Shown: piece by piece, positions 54,461 to 64,000 of the stretch
Layout of the letters: each line of letters starts with the position of its first letter
Position numbering within the stretch: position 1 is the first letter of the stretch
Assembly (NCBI GenBank): GCA_014529385.2
Contig: CM043963.1
Span: 71,814,412 to 71,878,411, forward strand
Length of the DNA stretch: 64,000 nucleotides
Direction of reading: 5' to 3'
From: Adiantum capillus-veneris
Taxonomy: Eukaryota; Streptophyta; Polypodiopsida; Polypodiales; Pteridaceae
Notes under the pieces: model-generated
What the model saw: only the letters and a program-made list of their open reading frames with translations
Databases searched by the model: none
What the model was told of the DNA's origin: nothing
Made by a program: the position numbers and the translations under genes

Positions 54461-55175
54461 CTTTGGTGCTACGGACAAAGTCTTGGCCTTTATCCAACAA
54501 TTTGATGCGGCGTTTGGAGATGAGAGCTTCATGGAGTCCTCTAAGCTATGCCATGTAGCCATGCACTTTCAAAAGTACACCTGGAAATAGTGGTCTAGCC
54601 TATGGACAAACGGTGAAGATCCACGAATATGGAAAGTTTTAAGAGCTTTCATTATGAAGCAGGTTTTGGCCACCGATGCAGAAATAGGTCTTTGGCCACC
54701 GATGCCAAAGACAGTACTCACCAAATGGAAAATCTTGAAGCTCTATCCCTACGAATCCATTCATAAATATATAGACAAGTTTTGGGACTTACATCTCAAA
54801 GCCACTGTCTTCAAAAAGATGGATTTTGGAGAGCATAAACAATAATTTTGTGCGGGCTTAACTGAAGAAATGGCGGAGTATGTCAACTCCCAAAGGACAC
54901 ACACCATATTTGCGGTCATACACCATAATATGGTGGCTTCTCGAATCAATTTCCAAACAGGGGCTAAGAGAAATTGTAAGCCCACGAAAAACAAGGGTTT
55001 CAATGAGCCTAAGGGGAAGGACAATGTCCAAAAGTGTCCTAAGGGCAATTCCAATAACAACAAAGCCAAGGAGAAGTGAGTTGACAAAGGCAAAAATAAA
55101 CTCTCTCCTGAAGAGCTTGAGCGTTATAGCAAGGATAACTGCCGTTTCAAGTGCAGCGCAAGGGCATGCATACCA
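54461..55175 (+). pseudogene. gag of retroelement B, C-terminal part
   Basis: One frame from 54462 continues the gag begun at 34761: FGATDKVLAFIQQFD, HVAMHFQK, FWDLHLKATVF, GLTEEMAEYVNSQ. Stops stand at 54588 (TAG) and 54843 (TAA), where the gag of A has Gln, and one precedes the zinc knuckle (55077, TGA). The knuckle itself is unreadable in one frame because of small indels (FKCSA in one frame, QGHAYHACPK in another). A local duplication of TTGGCCACCGATGC lies near 54664-54706. Confidence 0.8.
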
Positions 55176-55595
55176 CGCTTGTCCCAAAAGAACACCCGCC
55201 ATGAGCTTCCTAGAGCTACCTTGGTTGAAATCCAAGAAGAGGAAGCTCACCACAAAGGATCTCCTCTATGCCATGCTTGGGGAAAGGTAAGAGAACATGA
55301 TGCTTTTATTCTCTTTGACCTTGATTCTACTCACAATTTCATATCCACAAAGTTGGCGACCAAGCTAGGCATCCAAGCCTATGAGATGGGAGATGTCCTA
55401 TCCACATATGGTGCTTTCAAGGGGCAAGAAGCTTCAGACACTCCCTTAATTGGGAAATTGAGGCTCCATGTCCAAAGCTATGTGGACAAAGAGGACTTCT
55501 TTATCTCTCCTCTCAAGCACAAGGATGTAATCCTAGGGGCACCATGGTTTGATCGCATGGCTGCCAATGTTAAATTCCTTGAAAGGAGAATCTAG
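55176..55595 (+). pseudogene. retropepsin region of element B
   Basis: GKVREHDAFILFDLDSTHNF corresponds to the active site, with DLDST in place of the DPGST of A. TPLIGKLRLHVQSYVDKEDF and VILGAPWFDRMAANV follow. A TAG ends the frame at about 55593. The loss of the active-site Gly predicts an inactive protease. Confidence 0.75.
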
Positions 55596-57284
55596 TTTAG
55601 GTTCAGGAAAAATGATATGTACATAGATGCTAAGGAAATGGGTAACACCATTCCCATTGTACTTACAAAAGCTTTCAATAGGTCAATAAAGAGCTCTATT
55701 TCAAGGGGTTTCAAGATGTCTTTATTGACGATATCCCTTATGAATTACCTCCTAAACGAGGCAATGATGACCATGCAATTGAACTCCTTCCAAGAATTTC
55801 ACCACCTAATAAACCTCCTTATAGAGTTTCTCAAGCTCAACAAGAGGAGATTATGCGGCGGCAAGTGCACGAGCTAGTTGAGAAGGGCATGGTTAGGCCT
55901 AGCTCATCTCCATTTTGCTCACTCGTGTTACTAGTGCAAAAGAAAGACGGCACATATCGTATGTATGTCCAATATAGAGCACTAAATAGGATCACTATCA
56001 AAAATAGGTTTCCAGTTCCACGAGTAGAAGACTAGTTTGATAAGCTACAAGGGTCTACCTACTTCAGTAGGATTGACCTAAAAAGTGGCTACCATCAAAT
56101 AAGGATAGTTGATCAAGATATTGTAGACACCACATTTCGCACTTCATTTGGTCTTTACAAATACATTGTCATGCCTTTTGGCTTGACCAATGCACCAGCC
56201 ACATTCAACCGCTTGATGGAGAAGGCCTCACCGAACCTTTACTGGAGTGTTCTTTGATGATATTATCATCTACTCTATTTCACTAGATGAACACAAGCAA
56301 CACATCTAGGTAATATTTCAAGTCTTAAGAGAGAATAAACTTTATGTTAATCGAAAGAAAAGTGAGTTTCTCTTACAAGAGATTTAGTATTTAGTCACAT
56401 TATCTGTCAAGATGACATCCAAATGGATCCATCAAAGTTAAAGGTAATAAAAGGATGGTCTAAACCAAGGAATCTTCATGAACTAAGAAGCTTTATAGGT
56501 ATGTGTGCATACTATAGATGCTTCATAGAAAAATTCTCACTAATAGCAGGACCATTACATGACCTAGCAAAGAAAAAAAATAGGTATTCATGGTCTGCCA
56601 AGGAGAACAATGATTTTGAAAAGCTTACCTCTCAACCTGTGCTTACACTGCTGGATCTCTCAAAGCCATTTGAGGTCCAATGTGACGCTTGTGGTGATTG
56701 ACTTGGAGCTGTTTTGATCCAAGAAGGGCACTCCATAGCCTATGAAAATCAAAGGCTCGACCCTGTTGAGCAAGATCTAGGCATATATGAAAAGGAACTC
56801 TACATGCCTTAGACTCATGGAAGCACTATTTATTGGGGATTCCTTTCATTCTGCGGATGGATCACCAAAGCCTTAAGTACTTCATGATGCAGACCAAGCT
56901 CTCCAACAAACAAATGAGGTGGTCAAATTTCCTTTTGCAATTTCATTTTTGTATTTCTCACATTGCTGGCAAGCATAATCAAGTAGCCGATGCACTCTCA
57001 AGATGGCCGAGACTGAATGCGGTTTCCATAGCGACTCACAATGATCTATCTTCCATGATAGATGAGTATGCTGTTGATCCCAATTTTAGAGATGTGATTT
57101 CAGCCCTTGCACTAGGGAGAGAAAGAGGAACCATTTACTTTACAAGATGGTTATCTTCTCTATGGCAATAGACTATGCGTTACTAACTCACTACATGGGA
57201 AAGTAATGTATGAATATCATACTCCTCCTTATGCGGGGCATAGAGGAATTTAGTCTACCCTAAAAGGGATTGAAACATATTTCT
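55596..57284 (+). pseudogene. RT-RNase H of element B, truncated in integrase
   Basis: RT blocks: MVRPSSSPFCSLVLLVQKKDG (55880-55940), [10 protein letters not shown] (about 56065-56095), [12 protein letters not shown] (about 56170-56205), [12 protein letters not shown] (about 56240-56275). RNase H blocks: VQCDACGD (about 56680), DHQSLKYFMMQTK and HIAGKHNQVADALS (56855-57000). The integrase zinc region begins at about 57215 (PYAGHRG) and is cut at 57284 by an inverted LTR. Several stops and frameshifts, plus deletions around 56225 and 56800, disrupt it. Confidence 0.8.
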
Positions 57285-57909
57285 TGTAATGGAAATGGCC
57301 TATGAACTTTGAGAGTAGAGAAATTAGGGAATTAGATAAAGCACTTTTGTGAGCATAACGGGTGAACTTAATTGATGGTAGCAACATAAACATGGTACTT
57401 AGTTAACTTGGCATGAACAATACTTTTGCAAGAGAGAGAGTTTAGAGAACATGACAATAGTTGAGGACCGGATTCATATGGATCCGGTCCCCCCTCCAAT
57501 TGGAATTTGTATCAAATAGTTTCTCCCATCAAGAGAGACTTGGTACAATACAATCTTTGTGTTCCTTGTGACCTTGGTGATGCAATGAAGATGGAAAGCT
57601 TCATGCATCACAAGCATAACATAACTTTGTAGAAAGCATTAACTATCCCAAGCCTCAGTCCCAAGGCCTCAAACACCTTTGAAGGTGGAGAGATCTAGCG
57701 GGGAATGAGGGTAGGGAAGAGGAAGAAGAAAAATTCCATAGGAGAAAGAAATAGTTCCTCACTTATCATCACTCTTCTTGCTAGATACATAATAGCATAG
57801 TAATGAAGATGGAGAAGATAGAAAGCTTAAGCATTGAAGCATGGCTCTTAAGCTTTCCATCTTAAGCTTAAGAGAAACCAAATGCTTTGATACCAATGTA
57901 ATGGAAATG
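57285..57909 (-). mobile_element. internally deleted minus-strand LTR element inserted in B integrase
   Basis: From 57285 the sequence is the reverse complement of the end of an A/C-type LTR (TGTAATGGAAATGGCC...) for about 565 bp. It then passes to a short leader piece (about 57850-57883), a minus-strand PBS (GCTTTGATACCA on plus, 57884-57895) and 13 bases of LTR end (57897-57909). On the minus strand the order is LTR end, PBS, leader, LTR end, as expected after loss of almost the whole internal region. Confidence 0.65.
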
Positions 57910-58141
57910 CCTATTGGAGGGGGGACCGGCTCCGTATGAATCCGGTCCTCAACTATTGTCATATTCTCTAAACTCTCTCTCTCGCAAAAGTATTGTTAAT
58001 GCCAAGTTAAGTAAGTACCATGTTTATGTTGCTACCATCAATTAAGTTTACGCGTTATGATCACAAAAGTAATCTCACAAAAGTGCTTTATCTACTTTCC
58101 TAATTCCGCTACTCTCAAAGTTCATAGGCCATTTCCATTAC
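57905..58141 (+). repeat. truncated 5' LTR of element C
   Basis: AAATGCCTATTGGAGGGGGG... to ...CCATTTCCATTACA at 58141, the last about 237 bp of the LTR family. The junction with the inverted piece shares AAATG. With 57285-57525 it forms an inverted repeat. Confidence 0.75.
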
Positions 58142-58142
58142 A

Positions 58143-58154
58143 TTGGTATCAGAG
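58143..58154 (+). other. PBS of element C
   Basis: TGGTATCAGAGA differs from the PBS of A only in the last base and sits one base after the LTR end. Confidence 0.8.
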
Positions 58155-58556
58155 AATTTGGTTTCTCTTTTCTTGCTTAAAAAGAGAGATCCTTAAGTAG
58201 CCTATTAATGGTTGATTTTGTTAATTATGATTAGGGAAAGTGGGACTGGGATCTATTATCGGTTTTGTTGAGCTCACTATGTGGGATATGGTGCACATCT
58301 TGGGAGCTTTGGTCTTAATAATGGAGTCTTTTTAGAATTTCCTATGGATTTACCATTACTGAGCCATAAGAAGTCCAAAAGGAGCTATCCCTCGGCAACT
58401 TCGCTATGTTAGACTCACTCCACTACTCTCTATACTTAACCAATTTGAGCCGTAAGTGTAGATACTTAAGTGCCTATTTCAAAGGCTAAGAGGAGTATAA
58501 ACTAAGGTTTTGAATTGCCAAAACATAAAATAAGTAAACACATTAGTTTAATTAAC

Positions 58557-59890
58557 ATGTCTGACAATAACCAACAGAGTATAATGAACATTGATAACTT
58601 TGATTTTGCACATGAAGGTGCTAATGATGATACCCCCATGTTTGTTAATTATCTTGTCACTAGGTTGCAACAAGCTATGGGCAACCCTGCTTTGCAAGAC
58701 AAAGTTACTCAACAACCTTGTGCCTATGGGATTTCCTTTCCTCTCCAAGAGGAGAAGGAGCTTAGGAGGCCTCTTGATGAGACCCCCAAAAGAAGACTCT
58801 CTCCCATACGAGAGGAGGAATCCAAAGATCAGGAAATTAATGAATCCATTAATTCCTCCGAAGATGTGGCTCCACGAAGAAGGCGGACTAAATGATTGAC
58901 AACTCCTCCCAAGGGGAAACGGTTAACCCATAGTCCTTGTCCTCGTCACTTCAAAAAGGAAGAGAGAAAACAAAGGAAGAAAAGGGCAAGAAAGAGGTCA
59001 CCCTCGTCTCCTCCTTCTTCACCTTCCTCCTCTACGGATGAAAGCTATGGTTATTCTCCTAGAGAATACAAGAAGGGAAGACATTGCAAATCTTACCCTG
59101 CATGGTGAAGGTCACAAAAGCTCAAGAAGTTCAAAGAGGGAGGAAAGAGTAACTCTTTTCTCACCTATGATGGCACCTTTGGTGCTACTGGCAAAGTATT
59201 GGCCTTCATCCAACAATTTGATGGGCCTTTGGAGACGAGGGCTTCACGGAGTCCTCCAAGCTATGCCATGTAGCTATGCACTTCCAAAAATTGGCTCGTC
59301 AATGGTGGGCTAGTCTTTGTGGAAACAGTGAAGCCCCAAAGACAAGGACAACTCTATGAGTTTCCATCATGAAGCATTTCCTTGCAAGTGATGCAAAGGA
59401 CAAAGTGCTTACCAAATGGCAAAGTTTAAAGCTTCTCTCTCATGACTCTATCCACAAATATGTGGACAAGTTTTGGGATTTACATCTCAAGGCTACTATC
59501 TTTCAAAAAATAGACTTTGCCGAGTAAAAGCAACAATTTTGTGTGGGATTATCCAAAGAGATGGCCGAGTATGTCAACTCTCAATGGCCTGGTTCTATCA
59601 CTGAAGTAATCCATCACACCATGGTTGATTCACGCATCAATTTCCAACAAGGGGCTAGACAAAAAGTCAAGCCCATGGAAAATAAAGACAAAAGTGATGC
59701 CAAGAGGAAAACCAATGCCCAAAATTCTTACCAAGGCTATTCCAACAACACCAACAATCAATCCAAGGAGAAGGGAGTTTACAAAGGTAAATATAAACTC
59801 TCTCCTAAAGAGCTAGAAGCTTTTAGTAAGGACCACAAATGTTTTAAGAGTGGGGAGCAAGGCCATGGTTATTGTCCTTACCCCAAGAGA
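58557..59890 (+). pseudogene. gag of retroelement C
   Basis: It starts MSDNNQQSIMNIDNFDF, close to the gag of A. The Arg/Ser-rich region is RRRRTK...KKRARKRSPSSPP. TGA stops stand at 58893 and 59106. A one-base deletion near 59220 (GATGGGCC against GACGGGGCC of A) shifts the frame. The gag domain is readable to GLSKEMAEYVNSQ. The zinc knuckle at about 59838-59880 is CFKSGEQGHGYCPYP: two of the zinc ligands are replaced (Cys to Ser, Cys to Tyr). Unlike A, gag and protease are in one frame here (GVYKGKYKLSPKEL), which indicates the ancestral single-frame arrangement. Confidence 0.82.
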
Positions 59891-60245
59891 ATTACCCACA
59901 ATGAGACTCCTAGAGCCTCTATGTTTGAAGCTCCAAAAAAGGATGCTCATTGCCAAGGAGTTCTCCTTTCCTATGCTTGGGGAAAGATGCAAGATCATGA
60001 TTCCTTTATTTTGTTTGACCTTGTTTCAACTCACAACTTCATATCCACAGAGTTGACCACCAAGCTAGGCATACAAGCCCACAAGATGGGAGAGAAATTT
60101 GATGGAGCTATCAAGGGACAAGACCTCTCAATTACTAATTTAATTGGAAAATTGAGGCTTCATGTCCAAAGCTATGTGGACAAAAATGATTTCATCATCT
60201 CCCCTCTCAAACATGAGAATGTTAATCGTTGGGGCACCATGGTTT
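59891..60245 (+). pseudogene. retropepsin region of element C
   Basis: SYAWGKMQDHDSFILFDLVST replaces the DPGST active site with DLVST, then LIGKLRLHVQSYVDKNDF. The frame is lost before the GAPWF block. Predicted inactive. Confidence 0.75.
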
Positions 60246-60479
60246 AATTGCATGGATTCCAACATGAATTTCCTTGAAAGGAGAATCTCTTCACCTACAG
60301 GGAAAAGAGAATGTACATAGATGCTAATGAGTTGGGGAACACCATATCCTTGCAATAAAGGGAATCAAGAGGAATTAGAGTTGTCTAATTTCCTAAATGG
60401 ACCCCAAGATGTTTTCATTGATGACATCCCTAGTGAGCTACCTCTAAAATGAGGGATGATGACCATGCAATTGAGATCC

Positions 60480-61570
60480 TACCAGGAAGCTCACTGCCTA
60501 ACAAGCCTCCTTATCGAGTTTCACAAAATCAACAAGAGGAGATCATGAGGCAAGTGCATGAATTGGCGGAAAAAGGGATGGTGAGGTCTAGCTCCTCTCC
60601 ATTTTGTTCACCATTGTTTTAATGCAAAAGAAAGACAACACATATCACATGTGTGTCGACTATAGAGCACTAAATAAGATTACTATCAAAAATATATTTC
60701 CCATGCCACGCGTAGAAAATCTATTTGATAAACTACAAAGTTTTGGCCTGACAAATGCTCCAGACGCATTCAAACTCATGATGGACAAAAATCTTTAGGC
60801 CACTCAAATTCTCTTGAGGAGTACAAGCGACACCTCTAGGTAATCTTTCAAGTTGTGAGAGAGAATAAACTTTTCATTAATAAAAAGAAAAGTGAATTTT
60901 TCCTACAAGAGATTCAATATTTAGGTCACATTATCTATAAAGATGGCACCCGTATGGATCCAACAAAGTTAGAGATAATAAAAGGATGGCCTAATCCAAT
61001 GAATCTACTGGAGGTACGAAGCTTCATAGGTATGTGTGTATAATATAGATGCTTCAAAAAAAAAAATTCTCGCTACTAGCAAGCCCGTTACATGACTTAA
61101 CAAAAGAGAACGTTAAGTATTCATGGACTGCAAAAGTGCAAGAAGCTTTTGAAGAAGCTTAAGGAGAATCTTATCTCTCAACGTGTGCTCACACTACTAG
61201 ATCTCTCGAAGCCATTTGAGGACCAATGTGATGCTTGTGGTAATTGCCTTGGAGCTATTTTGCTTCAAGAAGGGCATGCCATAGCATATGAGAGTCAAAG
61301 AATCAACTTCAATAAGTGAGTATTGGGCAAATACAAAAAAAAGCTACTAGCTATTGTATATGCCCTAAACACGTGGAAACACTATCTCTTGGGGACTCCA
61401 TTCATCCTACGAATGGATCACAAAACCTCAAGAACTTCATGATGCAAACCAAGATCTCCGACAAACAAATGAGGTGGGAAAATTTTCTTTTGCAATTTAA
61501 ATTACATATTGCTCACATTGTTGGCAAGCACAATCAAGTGGTTGATGCACTTTCACAATGACCATGGGTA
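60480..61570 (+). pseudogene. RT-RNase H of element C with the catalytic RT core deleted
   Basis: RT begins at about 60560 and reads YHMCVDYRALNKITIKN, then FDKLQ joins directly to SFGLTNAPDAF (about 60735). This skips the segment that carries the first catalytic Asp. A second gap after DKNL (60798) removes the FFDD block. The connection (MRENKLFINKKKSEF, 60855) and RNase H (about 61215-61560) follow with frameshifts. It cannot encode a working RT. Confidence 0.8.
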
Positions 61571-62940
61571 AATGTGGTGTCTATAGCAACTCACAATGAT
61601 CTATCTTTTATGATAGATGAGTATGCTACTGACCAAGACATTAAGTATGTAATTACAGCCTTTGCAATAGGGAAGAAAAAAGAACCATTCACCTTGAAGG
61701 ATGGTTATGTTCCAAACAACAATAGGCTATGTGTTAATCACCTATACAATACGAAAGTCATATATGAATCCCATATTTCTCCTTATGCGGGGCAAAGAGG
61801 GACTCCATAGTTTACTCTTCCAGGAGTAGAAATGTATTCCTATTGGTCTACCTTGAAAAGTAAACATACAAGAGTATGTTTCAAAATGCGCGTTATACCA
61901 AAAGTTGAAAATTGATCGAGGGAAGCAACTTGGATTGTTTCAATTGACAGACTTAACAAGAAAACACACTCTATTCTTGTCAAAAAGACTATTAAGGCAC
62001 ATCAAATGGCAACCCTCTTCATATCTCAAATTTTCAAGCATCATGAATTTCCAACATCCATAGTGTCGGACAAAGATCCTAGAATGACCAATAAGTTCTA
62101 GAAGGGTCTCTTTTGGAATCTAAGAAGTAGATTAAATTTCTCTTTCGGCCTATTATCCACAAATGGATGACCAAAGTGAAATAACTAATCTAATGATTCT
62201 TGAATCTACTAAAAGCCAGTGTCATGGAAGTAGATCAACATTCTCGATGATAGAAGTACCTACCTCTTATAGAGTATGCGTACAATGACATTGCACATAC
62301 TTCTATGGGTAAAGCACCTTTCGAGGTTAAAGAGGGAAGATTCAATAGTCCCTTACTAATTCAAGTACATGGGAAGATCTTTGCTGCTGCTGATGAATAT
62401 AGCTGAGACCTACAAGAATCTTTTCCAAAGATTAAAGGGGTTATATCCATCTCACAGGAAAGGCAAAAAGGGCTGCTGCTAATAAGCACAAAAGAGCCTT
62501 AGCCTTTCAGGAAAATGATTGGGTCTTGCTAAAGTTTCTCAAGGCTCATCTGAGGCATACTATGGCAAGAGTCCTACGGACCACCAAGAGTTCGATGCTA
62601 AACTAGCAAAATGATACTATGGTCCTTAAAATTCTTAAGCAAGTCAATGAGATGGCTTATCATTTGAAGTTGCCCAACCATTGGATCATGCACAATTTTT
62701 TCCATGAGAACCTACATAAGCCTTACAAAGGAGTGCCATCAAAAGAAGCAATAGTTGCAGACCCTCCAAAAATCAAAGAGCAAGAAGAAGTACTTCAATC
62801 TAAGTCCATCTTATGACATGAAGACAAGGTATTAAGAAACGATAAGATTATCTGACGATATCTTAATTAAGTTAAAGAATTATCCTTTTCAAGATGCTAA
62901 ATGGATGCAAGGAACCTAGCTTAAGGATAATATGAACCTT
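61571..62940 (+). pseudogene. integrase and chromodomain-like tail of element C
   Basis: The N-terminal zinc region is at about 61745-61900 (SHISPYAGQRG). The core is missing its first Asp segment, since the sequence jumps near 61935 to the DRLNKKTHSI-type block. TSIVSDKDPRM-like and AYNDIAHTSMGKAPFE regions follow. The C-terminal part is LKLPNHWIMHNFFHENLHKPY (62659-62720). The distal tail at 62805-62940 keeps the 37 bases lost in A and shows a chromodomain-like HEDKVLRNDK...NYPFQDAKWM pattern across stops and frames. This is typical of chromovirus integrases, which bind histone marks. Confidence 0.75.
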
Positions 62941-63310
62941 GTCAATGCTTAAAATGCTCCACTCGAGTAAGCATATGAAAATGCATTTTAAATGAAAAAT
63001 GTTTTTGTCTTATAATACCTGTTCTCTTTTTATTATGCACAAATTTAAATAATATGTATGCTTAGAATCATGTTCGTGGTGACGATGTCTCCCAAACACC
63101 AAGTAGAATTTGTCACTTTACTTTGGAAGTATGATATGGGCTAAAGAGCAGACATGCTTGCGGGAAGCTACGTCTCCCAAGCACCAGATGGATAAGTCAT
63201 CCATCTTGGAATGATGTCGTAGGGTAAAAAGGGATCCTCTACCCACTAAGAAACATGGACTAATGACTAAGCTTTATCTTCTCTACCTCATAGTCAAGGA
63301 CGACTATGAT

Positions 63311-63326
63311 TTCAAGAGCGAGGTAA
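63311..63326 (+). other. polypurine tract of element C
   Basis: TTCAAGAGCGAGGTAA directly precedes the LTR start. It carries one pyrimidine in the purine run relative to A. Confidence 0.65.
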
Positions 63327-64000
63327 TGTCATAAAATATAATATCTAGCTATACCAAATGATTTTCTCATATTAAACTGATCATTTAATGTGTGAGAATA
63401 AACGGGAACAATATTTAGAAGAGGGACATGTGCTTCTAGACCTATCTCAACACGGCACCAAAAGGAGAGATGCTTGCATCTCAATAGGGGTCCAAAAGGA
63501 GATGGTCTATCAAAGATCAAAGTGAAATAAGTGCTTCTAGACTTACCTCAACAGGGGACCAAGAGGAGAGATGGTTACATCTCAATAGGGGTCCAAAAGG
63601 AGGTGTCTATCAAAGAGCAACGTGCATCTAATGGATCTTAAAAAACCTTAGGGTTAGATTCATTAAATACCTCCAATGGTTAGTGTTAAAAGTCCTTTGA
63701 CCTTAGGCAAGCTAGGGCTGAAGCTTGAGCTAGGAACCTGACCTAAACTTACATTTGACCTTAGGAAAGCTAGGGCTGAGCTTGAGGTGGGAACCCAACC
63801 TAAACTTGCCTTTGACCTTAGGCAAAGAGCTTGAGGTGGGAACTCCACCTAAGGTGCTTGTCATGTTTGATGACTAAGGTACTTGAGGTACTTGTCATAC
63901 TTACTGAGGATGGTGCTTGAGAAGCTTCCTATGCGTGGGGGGTAAGGTACTTGAGGATGCGTGGGGGGTAAGGTGCTTGAGTCAAAAAGAGACCCTACAA
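63327..64000 (+). repeat. 3' LTR of element C, running off the window
   Basis: It starts TGTCATAAAATATAATATC, matching the LTR start of A. It contains extra local duplications (AGATGG..ATCTCAATAGGGGTCC repeated at about 63470 and 63565; GACCTTAGG-AAGCTAGGGCTGA repeated at about 63698-63830), so it is longer in this region than the LTR of A. Confidence 0.85.

Overview
This window looks like intergenic DNA from a land plant with a large, repeat-rich genome. A fern, lycophyte or bryophyte is a guess, because nothing here fixes the lineage. The support is: primer-binding sites for initiator tRNA-Met (TGGTATCAGAGC type), telo-boxes, Ty3/gypsy chromovirus-like elements, a plant NIF/FCP1-like gene, GT-AG introns and many long CT/GA microsatellites. 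I see no intact ordinary host gene, rRNA, tRNA or CRISPR array. Nearly every recognisable coding stretch belongs to a mobile element, and almost all are broken.

Layout, left to right. 1-2500: the 5' part of a minus-strand Ty3/gypsy element (decayed protease, long gag ORF, PBS, LTR with telo-boxes). 2500-6760: LTR remnants and unassigned sequence. 6765-17808: four copies or fragments of one non-LTR (LINE) family, each starting directly after a CT-type microsatellite and running into another. The largest copy carries a 695-bp TIR element in its 3' UTR. 17809-24100: unassigned DNA with a 422-bp tandem duplication and an inverted third copy. 24100-31970: minus-strand retroelement remains, including a gag-PR-RT-RNase H-IN pseudogene that contains two about 230-bp MITEs with 9-10 bp target duplications.

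31990-57284 is a nest. Retroelement B (plus strand, Ty3/gypsy) has its PBS split by a 721-bp solo LTR (33630-34350, TSD ATTAG). Its gag gene is split by a 19.2-kb DNA transposon D (35270-54460) with about 32-bp terminal inverted repeats. D carries three genes: a plus-strand coiled-coil/RING-like gene, a plus-strand FCP1/NIF-like phosphatase gene, and a convergent minus-strand transposase-like gene. Phase-compatible introns of the first and third are filled with a palindromic satellite (core GTATGCTAATTAGCATAC). D's transposase gene is in turn interrupted by a nearly complete Ty3/gypsy element A (41157-49939) with 1.6-kb LTRs and a 6-bp TSD. The implied order is B first, then D into B, then A into D.

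57285-64000: a mostly deleted minus-strand relative inserted into B's integrase, fused head-on to a decayed plus-strand element C whose 3' LTR runs off the window.

The best candidate for a previously undescribed system is D, a large cargo-bearing DNA transposon with satellite-filled introns. The second is the LINE family whose copies all sit between CT microsatellites.
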